A stretch of 64,000 nucleotides of DNA from Taenia hydatigena (Eukaryota; Platyhelminthes; Cestoda; Cyclophyllidea; Taeniidae): NCBI GenBank assembly GCA_036345935.2, contig JADWOT020000001.1, forward strand, positions 15,469,053 through 15,533,052, given 5' to 3'. Positions 12,254-23,871 of this stretch are shown here, one piece after another (positions within the stretch are counted from its first letter, which is position 1; every line of letters begins with the position of its first letter). The notes under the pieces were generated by a model. The model was given only the letters and a program-made list of their open reading frames with translations, was not told where the DNA came from and ran no database searches. Both the position numbers and the translations under genes were made by a program.

Positions 12254-14225
12254 TTGTTGGTTTAACTCTCAGTTTCGGTTGATGGGGCATGTTTGACAAT
12301 GTTGTCTTCGTCAGGGGACGTGGTTGCGGTCTCTTCCGTTTGGCCAATGTGTTTATTTTGGTCGAGCATTATGTCTGTTTTGGTCTTGACTTCAAGGCAT
12401 TTACTCGAGACAACCTACTTTCCTTGTTGTCCTCACTTGGTGCTATGAACGATTCGTCGATGCCATGTGGCCTAGTAAGACGAAATCATGTTTGTTAACT
12501 GTGGGAGTACTGCGGAATGCGCGATCTGGAGGCTCTTTGCAAGTACTTAATGGACTAATGCACCTGCATTTTTTGCGGACTTTCTACAAATCACTGAAAA
12601 TGTCCGAAAACATTATTACAAATGTGCATTGAATGTGGTTGTGGGCGAGAGGCGGGTGGACAACTTGTAATCTGGTCGTGGACCAACGTAGTCGTTGTCC
12701 TGAGCCCAAGACACCCTCGTCCTAGCTTGTAAGGAAGGTGTCTAGAAGTGACCAATTTGCGCATAGTAAGGGTGGTAGAAGGGAAGGGGAGGATCGTTTG
12801 AAGGAACCACGTGGCGAAAGAGCGGTCGGTATTCGCGATTTCCGAGTTTGATGGTGCTCATGACCTCTGAGGTGTAAGCGAGTTTCGATTTGGTACTATT
12901 CTGACTTCGTGAATCTCTTACAAAAGCGATAATCAAGTCGCAGTCGACTTTTACGCCTCTTGCCTTCAACTTGAACTGTTTGGTGAAAGAGATCTTGAGC
13001 GTAATGTGGAGACGAACTGGTCATTTGCGGATTGTACGACCCTTGCTAGAGGTGGGCTAGATGGGGTAGGAAAAGCTCGCCTTGCCAATAATTGTATGCA
13101 CATGTTGGACACAGTGGAGGAGGTTTGGCAATTTTCTGCATATTAGCGCTGGTCGGTTGAACTCCATCAATCGTGTAGCAGTGAGCAGCTCACACAGGTG
13201 CTACTTACAACAAATCAGTAGAACCTTTGCGTCATTTCACTCTTTCAGGGTGGCAGCTTTTCCTCCAAATCGTGTACCAAATCGGCACTAATGATGATAC
13301 TTCTAGTGTTGTTTTTTAATCCAGATTGTTTCTTCTTTTGGGAAATCAGTACATCAGTCTAGGCAAAGGTTGTCTCCGTGGTGAAACGCACTGAACAGAA
13401 CATTATGGCCAAGCAAGGCTGACTGTGTTGTATTCACCCACAAAGGACTATAACGTGACTGCGCAATCGGCAAATCGCAAAGATGACATCTTTCATTGCT
13501 ATCAGTAGGACAGTGGAATCACTGCGATGATCCGGGAGAAGTGGAGTGAAATTAGGCTGCACGTTAAACAACACAATTTTGGAAACCGTCAGTGGCACTC
13601 CAATGAAGGTTTTGTGACTGCTATTTATGAAGTGCAGAGCTGTTGGTGTGACTCACCTCGATGCGAAGGTAACACACTTCAATGGCAGCACTCGAATAAT
13701 CTGTGTTTTGTGAGAATTGTGGGGGAGTAGACCGACTACTGCTCTTTATTCGCAGATGTAGTCAACAATGCTAAAATGTGAATTTATTTCAAAGCTAAGC
13801 ATGCGCAATGAAGCTGATGGTTGAACTCGTTGCTTAGGCCGTTCTGTACGATCTCGTGGATGACTTGCTCAGGATTCGAAATGTGCCACTAAGTGGCTTT
13901 GGGCAAGTAAATTGTTTGGGAGATTGCGCTTTGGTTTTATGTTAGTGCGAATAGGCGTATTGGGTGTTGGATGCTTTGACCAATTGCCAGTGGTGCAGTG
14001 TGGTCGCGCTTTGTATGGGTTGATTGAGTTCACTCAAAAGAGGTTACTCATCACTAAGAGTTCCAGATCCTTCTTCAAGACGTGCTTGTGAGTTGGTTAC
14101 AAAGCGGTACCTTCTTCAATTGTAACCGAAAATGTCGGCAACAAATATCCTGAAGCATACAATGAGCAGCGGAAACCTAGACCATCCCAAGAGGCGTGCA
14201 GATCCGTGACGTCCCCTTTGTAGGT

Positions 14226-14277
14226 AGGGGAGGGAAAGCGTCCGGTCGAAGAAATGATGACTGCTAGAATCATGAGT
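14226..14277. other. 52 bp segment present only in left arm
   Basis: The right arm near 21,174 runs directly from the sequence matching cctttgtaggt to that matching ccatcaacgac. The left arm has about 52 purine-rich bases in between. No flanking repeat longer than two or three bases is evident. Confidence 0.7.
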
Positions 14278-14961
14278 CCATCAACGACAAGGTGGGTCTC
14301 CTCGATTGGTTTGGTAGTAACGAGAATTCTACAAATCACGGCAGTAGTTTTCGATTGTAGAAGCAGATTCCAAGTCTTCTGTATGGGGTCGGCTCTAATT
14401 TTCTCATCATTTACAATTTAGTTGGTTATTGGCCTCCACAATAATGGGATGGGAAATGCATTCGGGACGTGGAGAAGGGTCGTATGAGGTCACTGACATG
14501 GCTCCAAGGCCGCATAAGTGCTGGCGGTTACGAGTGAAAGAGTTGAAATCTGATCAAAATATTGCTGCATTTGGCTGGTGAGGAAGGATCCCAGCCACTT
14601 TGTGCATTCCTCAAATGACATTTGCCACTCACTTAAGACCCTGTGACAATGCTTTTGTTGGCTTAACCACTTCTTTGAGATTCGGATTTGCATGAGAGAG
14701 AGACGTGGAATGAAACCACAAGGACCTCAGCACAGTGGTGTAAGTGTGTCAACCGCCCACATCCGCTGACACGTGAGAGTGTGACGCAAGTTAGGTGTGG
14801 TGATCTTACAAAGGAACCTTCCGTCAACTTACGTTTTCTCGACTCAATTTGATTTTGAAAAATAATAGTAGCACGTTGGAGGGTGTCCTCTCCACCTTGA
14901 TGCCACCAAATCGTCCATCAGTGGAGACTGTACCAGCATTATCTCTTCACTTTGAAACACG

Positions 14962-15044
14962 AAGTAGAAGTGAATCAGTTTAATTGAACAACCGTGATGA
15001 ATGATGCTCAAATGGAACTCGAGCCAAGGGGCAAGACTAACACG
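14962..15044. other. 83 bp left-arm-only segment with 6 bp direct repeats
   Basis: The word aacacg occurs at 14,956-14,961 and again at 15,039-15,044, with 83 bases between the repeat ends. The right arm has one copy and no insert, near 20,445. The footprint fits either a small insertion with a target-site duplication or a deletion in the right arm between direct repeats. Matching sequence resumes for only about 30 bases after it before the arm ends. Confidence 0.75.
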
Positions 15045-15075
15045 CAGAAAATGAGACTTTGCTTCATTGATGATG

Positions 15076-16390
15076 AATGCCACCAGTGCATGAGGCGTCA
15101 CTTGAAGAAGTCGCACACATCTAATTTGATTACTGCCTCCGAATGCGCCGATATTTGGCTCACGTCGCCCTCTCCCTTTGTAGGCAGCCACAAAACCCTT
15201 CTGGCAGTTAGGTAACATTTATTAAAATGCACACATCACCAGGATGGGCACTCATTTATCATCCGGACGACTTTTAGCACAACGCTCACCCTGGAGGAGC
15301 TGTGTGTCTGTGAGTTGGAGCAAAAATGACCTGAGCGATCGTAGACTTGGAATGGTTTTGGAGACATTGACAGGTTGACAGCGACGGCGAATGCAAAACA
15401 GTGTCAACACGAACTTATTCGCGATTGAATGACAGAAATGTCTGATGGATTTGTCTCCAAGTAACCAAATCACTGACTGCTAATGAAGAGGGCAAATGAG
15501 GTACGCAAGTCTGTTGGGTGCATTTGGAGGCCAATTGTGAGTCGGCATGTCCATTTCTCAGGGTTAGCAAAGTGTTAGCTGAATTATTGCAAGAATTTTG
15601 TAATTCTGAGCAAACAACTACATACATCCCGCTGTAAATCATGTAAGAACATTTGTGGTGGGTGAATAGGAAGAGGAAGTTGGAAAATTTTTATTAGCGA
15701 AGTTTAATTAATCCACGATGTAAATAGGTGACGCCACATAGGGCAAAGTTAATCGCTACTTTGCATAATTTAGGCCTGTAACACGGGTACACGTGATGAA
15801 CGCCTTCATGCAAGCATCTCTGCTACAAGCGTTCTCGGAGGAATCACGACCACGGGTGGCGTCACCTCGAGAGCAGTTTCCACGATCCATTTCCAATCTC
15901 ACTGTCAAGGCTGTCACAGATGATCCGAGCCGAGGCTTGTCATCAAGAAGCAAGGATCACTTAAGCCTGCAAATTCAATTACCACATTTACGAGAACAGT
16001 CAAAGCACACAAACGAATGTTAGTTGGCGCACGTCCACTCACCACTTGTGCATTGCAGTCAATCTCTTGGTTTTTTCCAGGTTACTAAAGACTCCTCAAC
16101 GCGTGCCATCTTTACATTCCTTCACTCATTCACGCCCACACACCCATCTCGGGTTAAACATAAAAAGCACGTAGCCGCCTTTCCACACCTCAATTCCTGA
16201 GCGAAAGATGGAGATGGTGTGTTTGGATGATGGAGCAGACTGTTCTAAAGCCGATGTTCCGTTTCGGCCTGTCTCCAACTGCCGGCCACAAAGAAAGTAC
16301 GTGAATCACTATTAGTACAGCAACAACCACCCTTTTAAAGAACCGACCAGCCATTTTGTACTGCCACTCTATGGCAAATTTTTGAAAACT
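15076..16390. other. Spacer left of kelch exons, little recognisable
   Basis: This is the unique side of the left-arm inner end. A 76-codon frame at 15,793-16,023 (plus strand, from MNAFMQASLLQAF) is the only notable open frame. It resembles no family I know and could be an upstream exon of the kelch gene or chance. I found no BTB or BACK domain, which would be expected upstream of many kelch proteins. Confidence 0.4.
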
Positions 16391-16395
16391 TTTAG

Positions 16396-17504
16396 AGAGG
16401 TTTTGATGATCTTCTGCTACAATATTGTTTCGAGGTCCTATTGTTTGACGTCTGTGCCACAATTGCAACCGGAAGAATCGTTCAATGTTAAAGCTCCTAA
16501 CCAAGGATTAGCGACTGCATTAGACGGTGAATTAAATTTATGGTCTCATTCTCTTGCTCTCTAGGTAGAGTATGTTTCGTTAAGCGTGATGACTCCGGAT
16601 GGAGTGTGGAGTCTGTAAATTACCGAGATGGTTCTACTCCCCATAAGACTTTTCAGACAACACAGCAACGCCTATGGCCTGCTGTTGCGTCGAGAAATGA
16701 ATCGATTTTCATTTTTGGTGGCTACTCTGCTGGAACGATCTCTTCCACTTGTGAAAAACTAGACATGGCTAGTGGCAGGTATGTTTGATTAGGATGAGTC
16801 AACAATCTAGGCTCACCAAACTCCCTGATATGCTGCTTGCACGACGTGGTGCATCGGCGTTAAATATCCCAGAAATTGGAATCGTGGTTGTTGGTGGTTC
16901 CGATGATAATCGACCATTGAGGGCATCAAGACATGCTGAAATGCTGGTAGAAGATGCGGAGAATGGGAGTGGATGGCGATGGATCAAGCTCAATCCGATG
17001 TTAGAGGAGCGCAGTAGTCCAGAAATGGCCTACTTCAAGGGGTGCGTAGTGGTTGTAGGAGGGACCAGAGAGTTAAGTGCCGAATGCCTTCCACTGACAT
17101 CGATCGAACAGGCGAACGCTCAGTGGACTCGTCTTAATGGAATTCGTGACTTTAACTGGCCATCCACATCTCTTGCCTCATTCAACAACAGATTGATAAT
17201 GCTAGGTAAGTGTTGTGTTCATATCCTATGGAACCATAAATTGTTTGATCAAATTACTTAGATTTTTTAACCTTTTTATTATAGTATCCGTCTCTTCGAC
17301 TAGCAAAGTCTATGAATTTTTACCCACCGAAGAGGTAAATTATTGGCTTCCATTCGCTACTTAACTACTCAAAAGTAACTACTAATGTTGTAACCCTTGT
17401 AGAACCAACCGTTGGCCAATTTCGAATGGAAGCCATTATTTGAGCTGGAAAATTTTTCGCTTTCAACGCTTCTGGTGGCAAGAGAAACGCTGGAAGAACG
17501 TTAG
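16396..17504 (+). CDS. Kelch-repeat protein, 3'-terminal exons (5 exons)
   Basis: Five exons join in frame: about 16,396-16,526, 16,565-16,778, 16,811-17,205, 17,285-17,334 and 17,403-17,504 (stop TAG). All introns begin GT and end AG, and are 38, 32, 79 and 68 bp long. The product fragment is about 297 residues. Kelch blades show as FIFGGYS, IVVVGGSDD and VVVVGGT, each a hydrophobic run before a paired glycine, with the aromatic residues of a beta-propeller (GWRWIKL, QWTRL). Kelch propellers usually bind protein partners, often as substrate receptors for cullin-3 ligases. No BTB or BACK domain is found upstream, so the gene is either incomplete at the 5' end or a truncated copy. The reading frame is intact, unlike its facing copy at 19,600-20,110. 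The first exon boundary (AG at 16,394-16,395) is inferred. Confidence 0.75.
16527..16564 (+). other. 38 bp intron in kelch gene
   Basis: It starts gtgaat and ends ctctctag with a pyrimidine-rich end. Removing it joins GAC-G to GT-AGA and keeps the frame (ALD-G-RVCFVKR). Read through, the frame would hit TAG at the intron end. Confidence 0.8.
16779..16810 (+). other. 32 bp intron in kelch gene
   Basis: It starts gtatgt and ends caatctag. Removing it joins AG-G to give SGR-LTKLPDMLL. Reading through gives a stop three codons after the donor. At 32 bp this is near the lower limit for spliceosomal introns, and such tiny introns are a known tapeworm trait. Confidence 0.8.
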
Positions 17505-19560
17505 AACATTTGCAGTTCAAGGATTTTGGTTTCGCATTTCCAATACACTAATTTGTTTTGCCAAATTCCAAAGTTTCTTTCTAACGTTCAACTTTTTTGA
17601 GGGAAAACCAAAAATCACCCCATGGAGTGGTCATCAAGTGGCGAAAAATTGTGGAACATAGGGAGGAAAAATGTGCTTTTATTGAGCGTTTTGTATCGAT
17701 ACAATGCTAAGCCAATGTAATACTTTGCCTGTTTTACCGCCGATGTCAGTTGTGGTCACTTGGATATCCACATTGCTGCCCTAGCCGGATGGGATGGCCT
17801 CCGAGCCATGCCAGCAGCCCTGGGTCCTTTCTGTTTGCCAAACACATATATTTTGCCCAAGCATTAAGCCTTCTTCTGCATCCAAGGGAGTCTTGAGTAG
17901 CTGCATCAATGTACCATCGTCGAAGTAAATCATACGCCAGCTAAAAGAAAAATTCGGTGCACAAAGTTTCCCTAACTGACTCTTGTAACCAAAGAAGTGC
18001 AAATTGCGTCACGTAGTGCTAAGGGGAATTTATGCAATCACTTTAGCAAATGAAGGAAAAGGATCGTTATGTGATGTTTCGAGCATTCGAATACCATTGA
18101 CCTAAAAGAAACGAGGAATCCGTGCGCCTGAGGCACAAAACACAAGGCGTGCGCCCACTTCGTTTAAAGTGTCCGCTGTCGCCAACAGTGGTTAGTGAAC
18201 TTCCACTTGCCTGTCAGTTGGCAAATGTATTCGTCGTCGTAATGGATCTGGATGTGTCTGTCACTTTCATCAAGCAGCAAATGAAGATGCAAAGTCATTC
18301 CCATAGAGCAGGAATCTGTTTCACTAAAGTTCATTACTCCTTTCTACCAGCAACAGTTAAAACTAGTCGCGGGTGTGTGTACCAAAGACAGTTGTAACAT
18401 TTTGACCCTACAGCAGAAGCGGGTTCTCGAGGTTGATCTTCAGCAGTCACAACGACTACGAAAATGGGCGTAGCGAAAATTGAAGCAGGTTGTAAGCAAA
18501 GTAACTCAGTTTGGCGATTTTATCCCATTTTGCGCACAAACTGCCACTCCAAATAGCCTTCAGGATGTGGTAAGTTATGAAGTTATGGACTTGATCTCCA
18601 GTGCATGCACCTGCACTCGTGTTCGCGTCAATGTCAACCTGTGAGTCACGTTGCTTTGTCTGCTTTATGACCTCCATCGCGTCCACTTGCTTTCGTCTTC
18701 TACTGTAGGGATTGGAGTTCAAAAGGACCCATGAGGGTATGGAAACCATCATAAACTGAAGACCGTTCCACCTTTGAGGACATACAACATAAGAGAGCGT
18801 ATCTGAACGTGGACAGGTGTCGAGTCAATGGAATAACGCAACTTCATATGGGTGATGTGCTCCTCAGCTGTAAGGGATGGAGGCATTGCCTTATGCTAAA
18901 TCACATCCAACCTATGCCTCTAATGGCATTTTCTTGAGGGGCACTTGATGCTGACCGACTTGTCTGACCAGACGCATTACATCAACAAACTGTTTAGACT
19001 ATGGAAAACACTGCTTCTGCTTTTGTTGCATTCGTTAAAAATGCACTTCCATGTGATGGACACATTCTCGTTTTGGTGATGACTAAATTGCCCACTGGCC
19101 AGGAGCAATCGAAGAGGTGTGTTTGTGTTGAAAGTAGAGGATTGGTTTCAGATTTCCGATGAAACACATGGATGATTACTTGGCAATTGACTGGACCTTG
19201 TAAAACATGTTTTTGGGGCTCTGTTAGGTCTTTCAATAACAAGCATGGTGTGGATTATCCACTCTGCAGGGAGGTGTGATAGTGATAAAAGCATGCGAGT
19301 AAATTCGCTTAACTGACCACGATATTTTTCCATATTTGTTCATATTCGTGAGGAAGTTTTACTTTGCCCAGGAGCATCCCTCTACCTATAGTCTTTCGGT
19401 CATCCTCTTCGTTGTAAAATTAACAAGCTCACTGAGAATATTAGTGTCTGCATAACAAAGATTTCGACCATAATGTTTGCACAAAACTCATATCTAAAGT
19501 GAGACTTTATTTGTCTCATAGGTCCGATTAAGAATTAGCCGCCGAAAGTTGGACCTCCTA
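17505..19560 (-). pseudogene. Degraded coding region, family not recognised
   Basis: On the minus strand, protein-like frames follow one another with stops and shifts: 19,333-19,148 (residues AEWIIHTMLVIERP), 19,242-18,994, 18,752-18,456 (ITYHILKAIWSGSLCAKWDK) and 18,002-17,781. The last reads YFDDGTLMQLLKTPLDAEEG and then NICVWQTERTQGCWHG, a low-redundancy, tryptophan-bearing stretch that looks like true protein. Together they suggest the remains of one or more large genes. I cannot name the family. The region lies between the two facing kelch copies, and the plus strand offers no competing gene. Confidence 0.35.
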
Positions 19561-19599
19561 ACAGTCTTGGGTTCTTTGGATACTCCTCGTCGTCAAATC

Positions 19600-20110
19600 A
19601 ATTCTGTGGTCACCATAACAATATCAATCTGTTGTTGACTGAGACAAGAGTTGTAAGTGGCTGCAGAAAGACATCAAATGCATGAAAACGAGGCCACCGA
19701 GCGTTCGTTGGTTCCATCGATGCCAGTGGAAGACATTCAGCACTTGACTCATAGTCCCCTCCCACAACCACTACGCATCCTTTGAAGTAGGCCACTCCTG
19801 GACAACTGCGTTCCTGTAACGTCGGGTTGAGCTTGATTCATCGTCACCCGCTCCCATCCTTCGCATCCTTGACCAATATTGCAGCATGTCTCGATTCCAT
19901 CATTTGTTGATTATCCCGACAAAAGCCACCAACAACTACCATTCCAATTTCTGGGATATTTAATGCCGATCCACCACTTTGTGCAGACAGCCTAGAAGGC
20001 CTGACTTGGCCAAATCGAACCTACACGCCGTTAGCTGTGTCCGTTTTTTTGCAAGTGGAAACAAACCGTCCATTAGAGTAGCCGTCAGCACAGTCGTTGC
20101 GTGGCCTCGT
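19600..20110 (-). pseudogene. Kelch-repeat pseudogene, inverted copy
   Basis: The minus strand matches the kelch exons at about 16,690-17,205. MAYFKGCVVVVGG and AECLPL are kept, as are the words for NIPEIGI and FNNRLI-like residues (VNNRLI). Identity by eye is about 80%. The frame is broken: a tga lies in the stretch matching GSGWRWIKL, the GGSDD loop is altered, and the frame ends shortly after VNNRLILLW. The region matching the 32 bp intron is also altered. Later exons (17,285-17,504) were not found. Position and orientation mirror the intact copy across the centre of the inverted duplication. Confidence 0.8.
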
Positions 20111-20773
20111 TATAAAAGGCTCCTAGGAGGATGAACCATCTCTGTAAAACTGTGACGCTAGACTACTTTCAGGGCCCGCACATGTACCGACACATTAGCT
20201 ACCTAAAAAGTAAGAGAATAAAATACAAACATAGGTCACAGTATAACGCAGGCGCCTCTCAACGGAAAGGTGCCGCAACATTAAACGATTCGTCTAGTTG
20301 TAACTGCGGTAGAGATGTCGGCGTCCAAACATTTTTTAAAGATTTAGCAAATCATGAAAGTGCAAAATGTCATAAAATGTAGGATAGAAACTATTTTACG
20401 GTGCTGGGTCTTTCATACATCAATGGAGCAACGTCTGATTTTCTGCGTGTTTCAAAGTGAAGAGATAATGCTGGTACAGTCTCCACTGATGGACGATTCG
20501 GTGGCATCAAGTTCGAGAGGACACCCTCCAACGTGCTACTATTATTTTCAAAATCAAATTGAGTCGAGAAAACGCAAGTTGACCGAAGGTTCCTTTGTAA
20601 GATCACCACACCTAACTTGCGTCACACTCTCACGTGTCAGCGGATGTGGGCGGTTGACACACTTACACCACTGTGCTGAGGTCCTTGTGGTTTCATTCCA
20701 CGTCTCTCTCTCATGCAAATCCGAATCTTAAAGAAGTGGTTAAGCCAACAAAAGCATTGTCACAGGGCCTTAA

Positions 20774-20816
20774 AACATAGCTAGTTTTCTATAACCTCAT
20801 CAAGTAAGCATTTTAA
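20774..20816. other. 43 bp segment present only in right arm
   Basis: The left arm at about 14,632 reads straight through a short ttaag word. The right arm has 43 extra AT-rich bases between ccttaa and ttttaagtgagtgg. The flanking ttaa words could have served as a slippage or deletion site. Confidence 0.65.
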
Positions 20817-23504
20817 GTGAGTGGCAAATGTCATTTGAGGAATGCGCAAAGTGGCCAAGATCCTTCCTCACCAGCCAAGTGCAGCAATATTTTGACCAGA
20901 TTTCAACTCTTTCACTCGTAACCGCCAGCACTTATGCGGCCTTTGAGCCATGTCAGAGACCTCATACGGCCCTTCTCCACGTCCCGAATGCACTTCCCAT
21001 CCCACTATTGTGGAGGCTAATAACCAACTAAATTGTAAATGATGAGAAAATTAGAGCCGATCCCATACAGAAGACCTAGAATCTGCTTCTACATTCGAAT
21101 TCTACTCGCGTGATTTGTAGAATTCTCGGTACTACCAAACCAATCGAGGAGACCCACCTTGTCGTTGATGGACCTACAAAGGGGACGTCACGGATCTGCA
21201 CGCCTCTTGGGATGGTCTGGGTGTCCGCTGCTCATTGTATGCTTCAGGATATTTGTTGTCGACATTTTCGGTTACAATTGAAGAAGGTACCTCTTTGTAA
21301 CCAACTTCCAAGCACGTCTTGAAGAAGGATCTGGAACTCTTAGTGATGAGTGACCTCTTTTGAGTGAACTCAATCAACCCATACAAAGCGCGACCACACT
21401 GGACCACTGGCAATTGGTCAAAGCATCCAACACCCAATACGCCTATTGGCACTAACATAAAACCAAAGCGCAATCTCCCAAACAATTTACTTGTCCGAAG
21501 CCACTTAGTCGCACCTTTGGAATCTTGAACAAGTCATCCACGAGATCGTACAGAGCGGCCTAAGCAAAGAGTTCAACCATCAGCTTCATTGCACCTGCTT
21601 AACTTTGAAATAAATTCACATTTTAGCATTGTTGACTACATCTGCGAATAAAGAGCAGTAGTGGGTTTACTCCCACACAATTCTCACAAAACAGAGATTA
21701 TTCGAGTGCTGCCATTGAAGTGTGTTACCTTCGCATCGAGGTGAGTCACACCAACAGCTCTGCACTTCAAAAATGGCAGTCACAAAACCTTCAGTGGAGT
21801 GCCACTGACGGTTTCCAAAATTGTGTTGTTTGACGTGCAGCCTAATTTTACTCCACTTCTCCCCGGTCATCGCAGTGATTCCACTGTCCTACTGATAGCA
21901 ATGAAAGATGTCATCTTTGCGATTTGTCGATTACGCAGTCACGTTATAGTCCTTTGTGGTTGAATGCATCACAGTTAGCCTTGCTTGGCCATAATGTTCT
22001 GTTCAGTGCGTTTCACCACGGAGACAACCTTTGCCTAGACTGATGTACTGATTTCCCAAAAGAAGAAACAATCTGGATTAAAAAAAACAACACTAGAAGT
22101 ATCATCATTAGTGCCGATTTGCTACACGATTTGGAGGAGAGGCTACCACCATGAGAGTGAAATGACGCAAAGGTGCTACTGACTCGTTGTAAGTAGCACC
22201 TGTGTGAGCTGCTCACTGCCACACGATCGATGGAGTTCAACCATCCGACGCATATATGCAGAAAATTGCCAAACTTCCTCCACTGTGTCCAACATGTGCA
22301 CACAATTATTGGCAAGGCGAGCTTTTCCTACCCCATCTAGCCCACCTCTAGCAAGGGTCGTATAATCCGCAAATGGCCAGTTCGTCTCCACATTACGCTC
22401 AAGATCTCTTTCACCAAACAGGTAAAGTTTAAAGGAAGAGGCGCAAAGGTTGACTGCGATTTGATTATTGCTTTGGTAAGAGAATCGAGAATACCATCTG
22501 CTCCTTCACCACGTGGTTCATTCAAACAATCCTCCTCTTCCCTTCTACAACCCTTACTATGCGAAAGTTAGTCACTTCTAGACATTTTTATTGCAAGCTA
22601 GGACGGAGGTGTCTTGGGCTCAGGAGAACGACTACGTTGATCCACGACCAGATTACAAGTTGTCCTCCCGCCTCTCGACCACAAGCACATTCAATGCACA
22701 TTTGTAATAATATTTTCGGAAAACTTCAGTAATTTGTAGAAAGTCTGCAAGGAATGCAGGTGCATTAGTCAATTAAGTACTTGCAAAGAGCCTCCAGATC
22801 GCGCATTTCGCAGTACTCCTTCAGTTAAACAAACATGATTTCGTCTTACTAGGCCACATGGCATCGACGAATCGTTCATAGCATCAAGTGGGGACAACAA
22901 GGAAGGTAAGTTGTAACTCAATTAAATCACTTGAAGTCAAGACTAAGGTAGACATAACGCTCGACCAAAGTAAACACATTGGGCAAATGAAAGAGATTGC
23001 GGCCACCTCCTCTGGCGAAGACAACATTGCCAAACATGCCCCATCAACCGAAACTGAGAGTTAAATCAACAACAACACATCAACCTCCACCAACATCCAC
23101 AATTTAACCACGCGCCTCACCGATGGAGATGCTGTGCACGTAAGCACCATGGCCTCTAATCTGCGATCATCTTCAGGCAGTCTCAAAACACGCGACTAAT
23201 CCATGAGCACTGTCAAACAATTTAAAATGCAATCCATCAAATGACTTGATCAGAGGAATCAATGCCACATCAAACAGGCGAAACCAAATTCGTTGAGTTT
23301 ACAAATGAAGCCATATTTAGTGCATTAACACAAAAATAATACGTGAACGAAGAAAATAAAACGATGAAGGGCAAATGATGGATGACTGCGTGAACAGGGA
23401 CATAAATTGTTATGAAGTAGTTGAATACTTAGTGTTGTGAGTGGATAAATGGGAGAGGGATAAAGCTTATAAATGCAGGGAACAGAAGACGACGGTCATC
23501 ACTA

Positions 23505-23871
23505 GGAGCTCAGTCACCCTCGCCTCCAATTCCGTGGCGATGACCCGGACCCCATTAAGGCTCTTCCCCATTTCTGTCAGCCTCACTTCCTTCACCGCCC
23601 AGGTAGCCCCTTCGCCACCCAACCGTACGTAACCTGCAGTGTTGCTTTCCACGATGACGCAAAGGAGAATGAGCTGTCCAGGAGATCGTCAGCCGTCTCT
23701 GGGTTCGTGGTCGCCAAGATAGTGCTGCAGCAACAGCCTCAACGTGGTAGAAGGGTGTAGGTTCAACAATGCGTTGTCGATCACTGCCTTTGCCGCATCA
23801 CGTTCCTTGTCGGTAAGAAAAGTAGGGTCATTGTGAAGTGGGAATGAATGGTTAACGAAGCATGGAGGCAT
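23505..23871 (-). pseudogene. Best-conserved block of the arms, possible exon relic (right)
   Basis: This is the minus-strand partner of 10,646-11,010, with start residues MPPCFVNHSFPLHN. The same in-frame TGA follows HEPRDG, then RSPGQL and ATWAVKEVRLTEMGKSLNG in one continuous frame. It retains about 20 bases after the TEL residues (ctagtgatgaccgtcgtc) that the left arm lacks. The third copy at 59,100 also has these bases, so the left arm lost them. Function unknown. Confidence 0.35.

Larger units (their letters stand above)
1..15075 (+). repeat. Left arm of giant inverted duplication
   Basis: The sequence from base 1 inward matches the reverse complement of 20,415-33,682 read from its outer end. 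For example, bases 1-320 match 33,682 back to about 33,360 with scattered substitutions, and the inner end near 14,950 matches around 20,460. Identity by eye is about 92% at the outer end and about 96% around 9,200-9,490. Similarity stops near 15,075. The left arm is about 1.7 kb longer than the right because of segments present only here (1,994-2,967; 11,402-12,253; 14,226-14,277; 14,962-15,044). Since base 1 is still matched, the true outer edge lies outside the window. Open frames in the arm are short and mostly broken in the partner, so I regard it as essentially non-coding. Confidence 0.95.
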
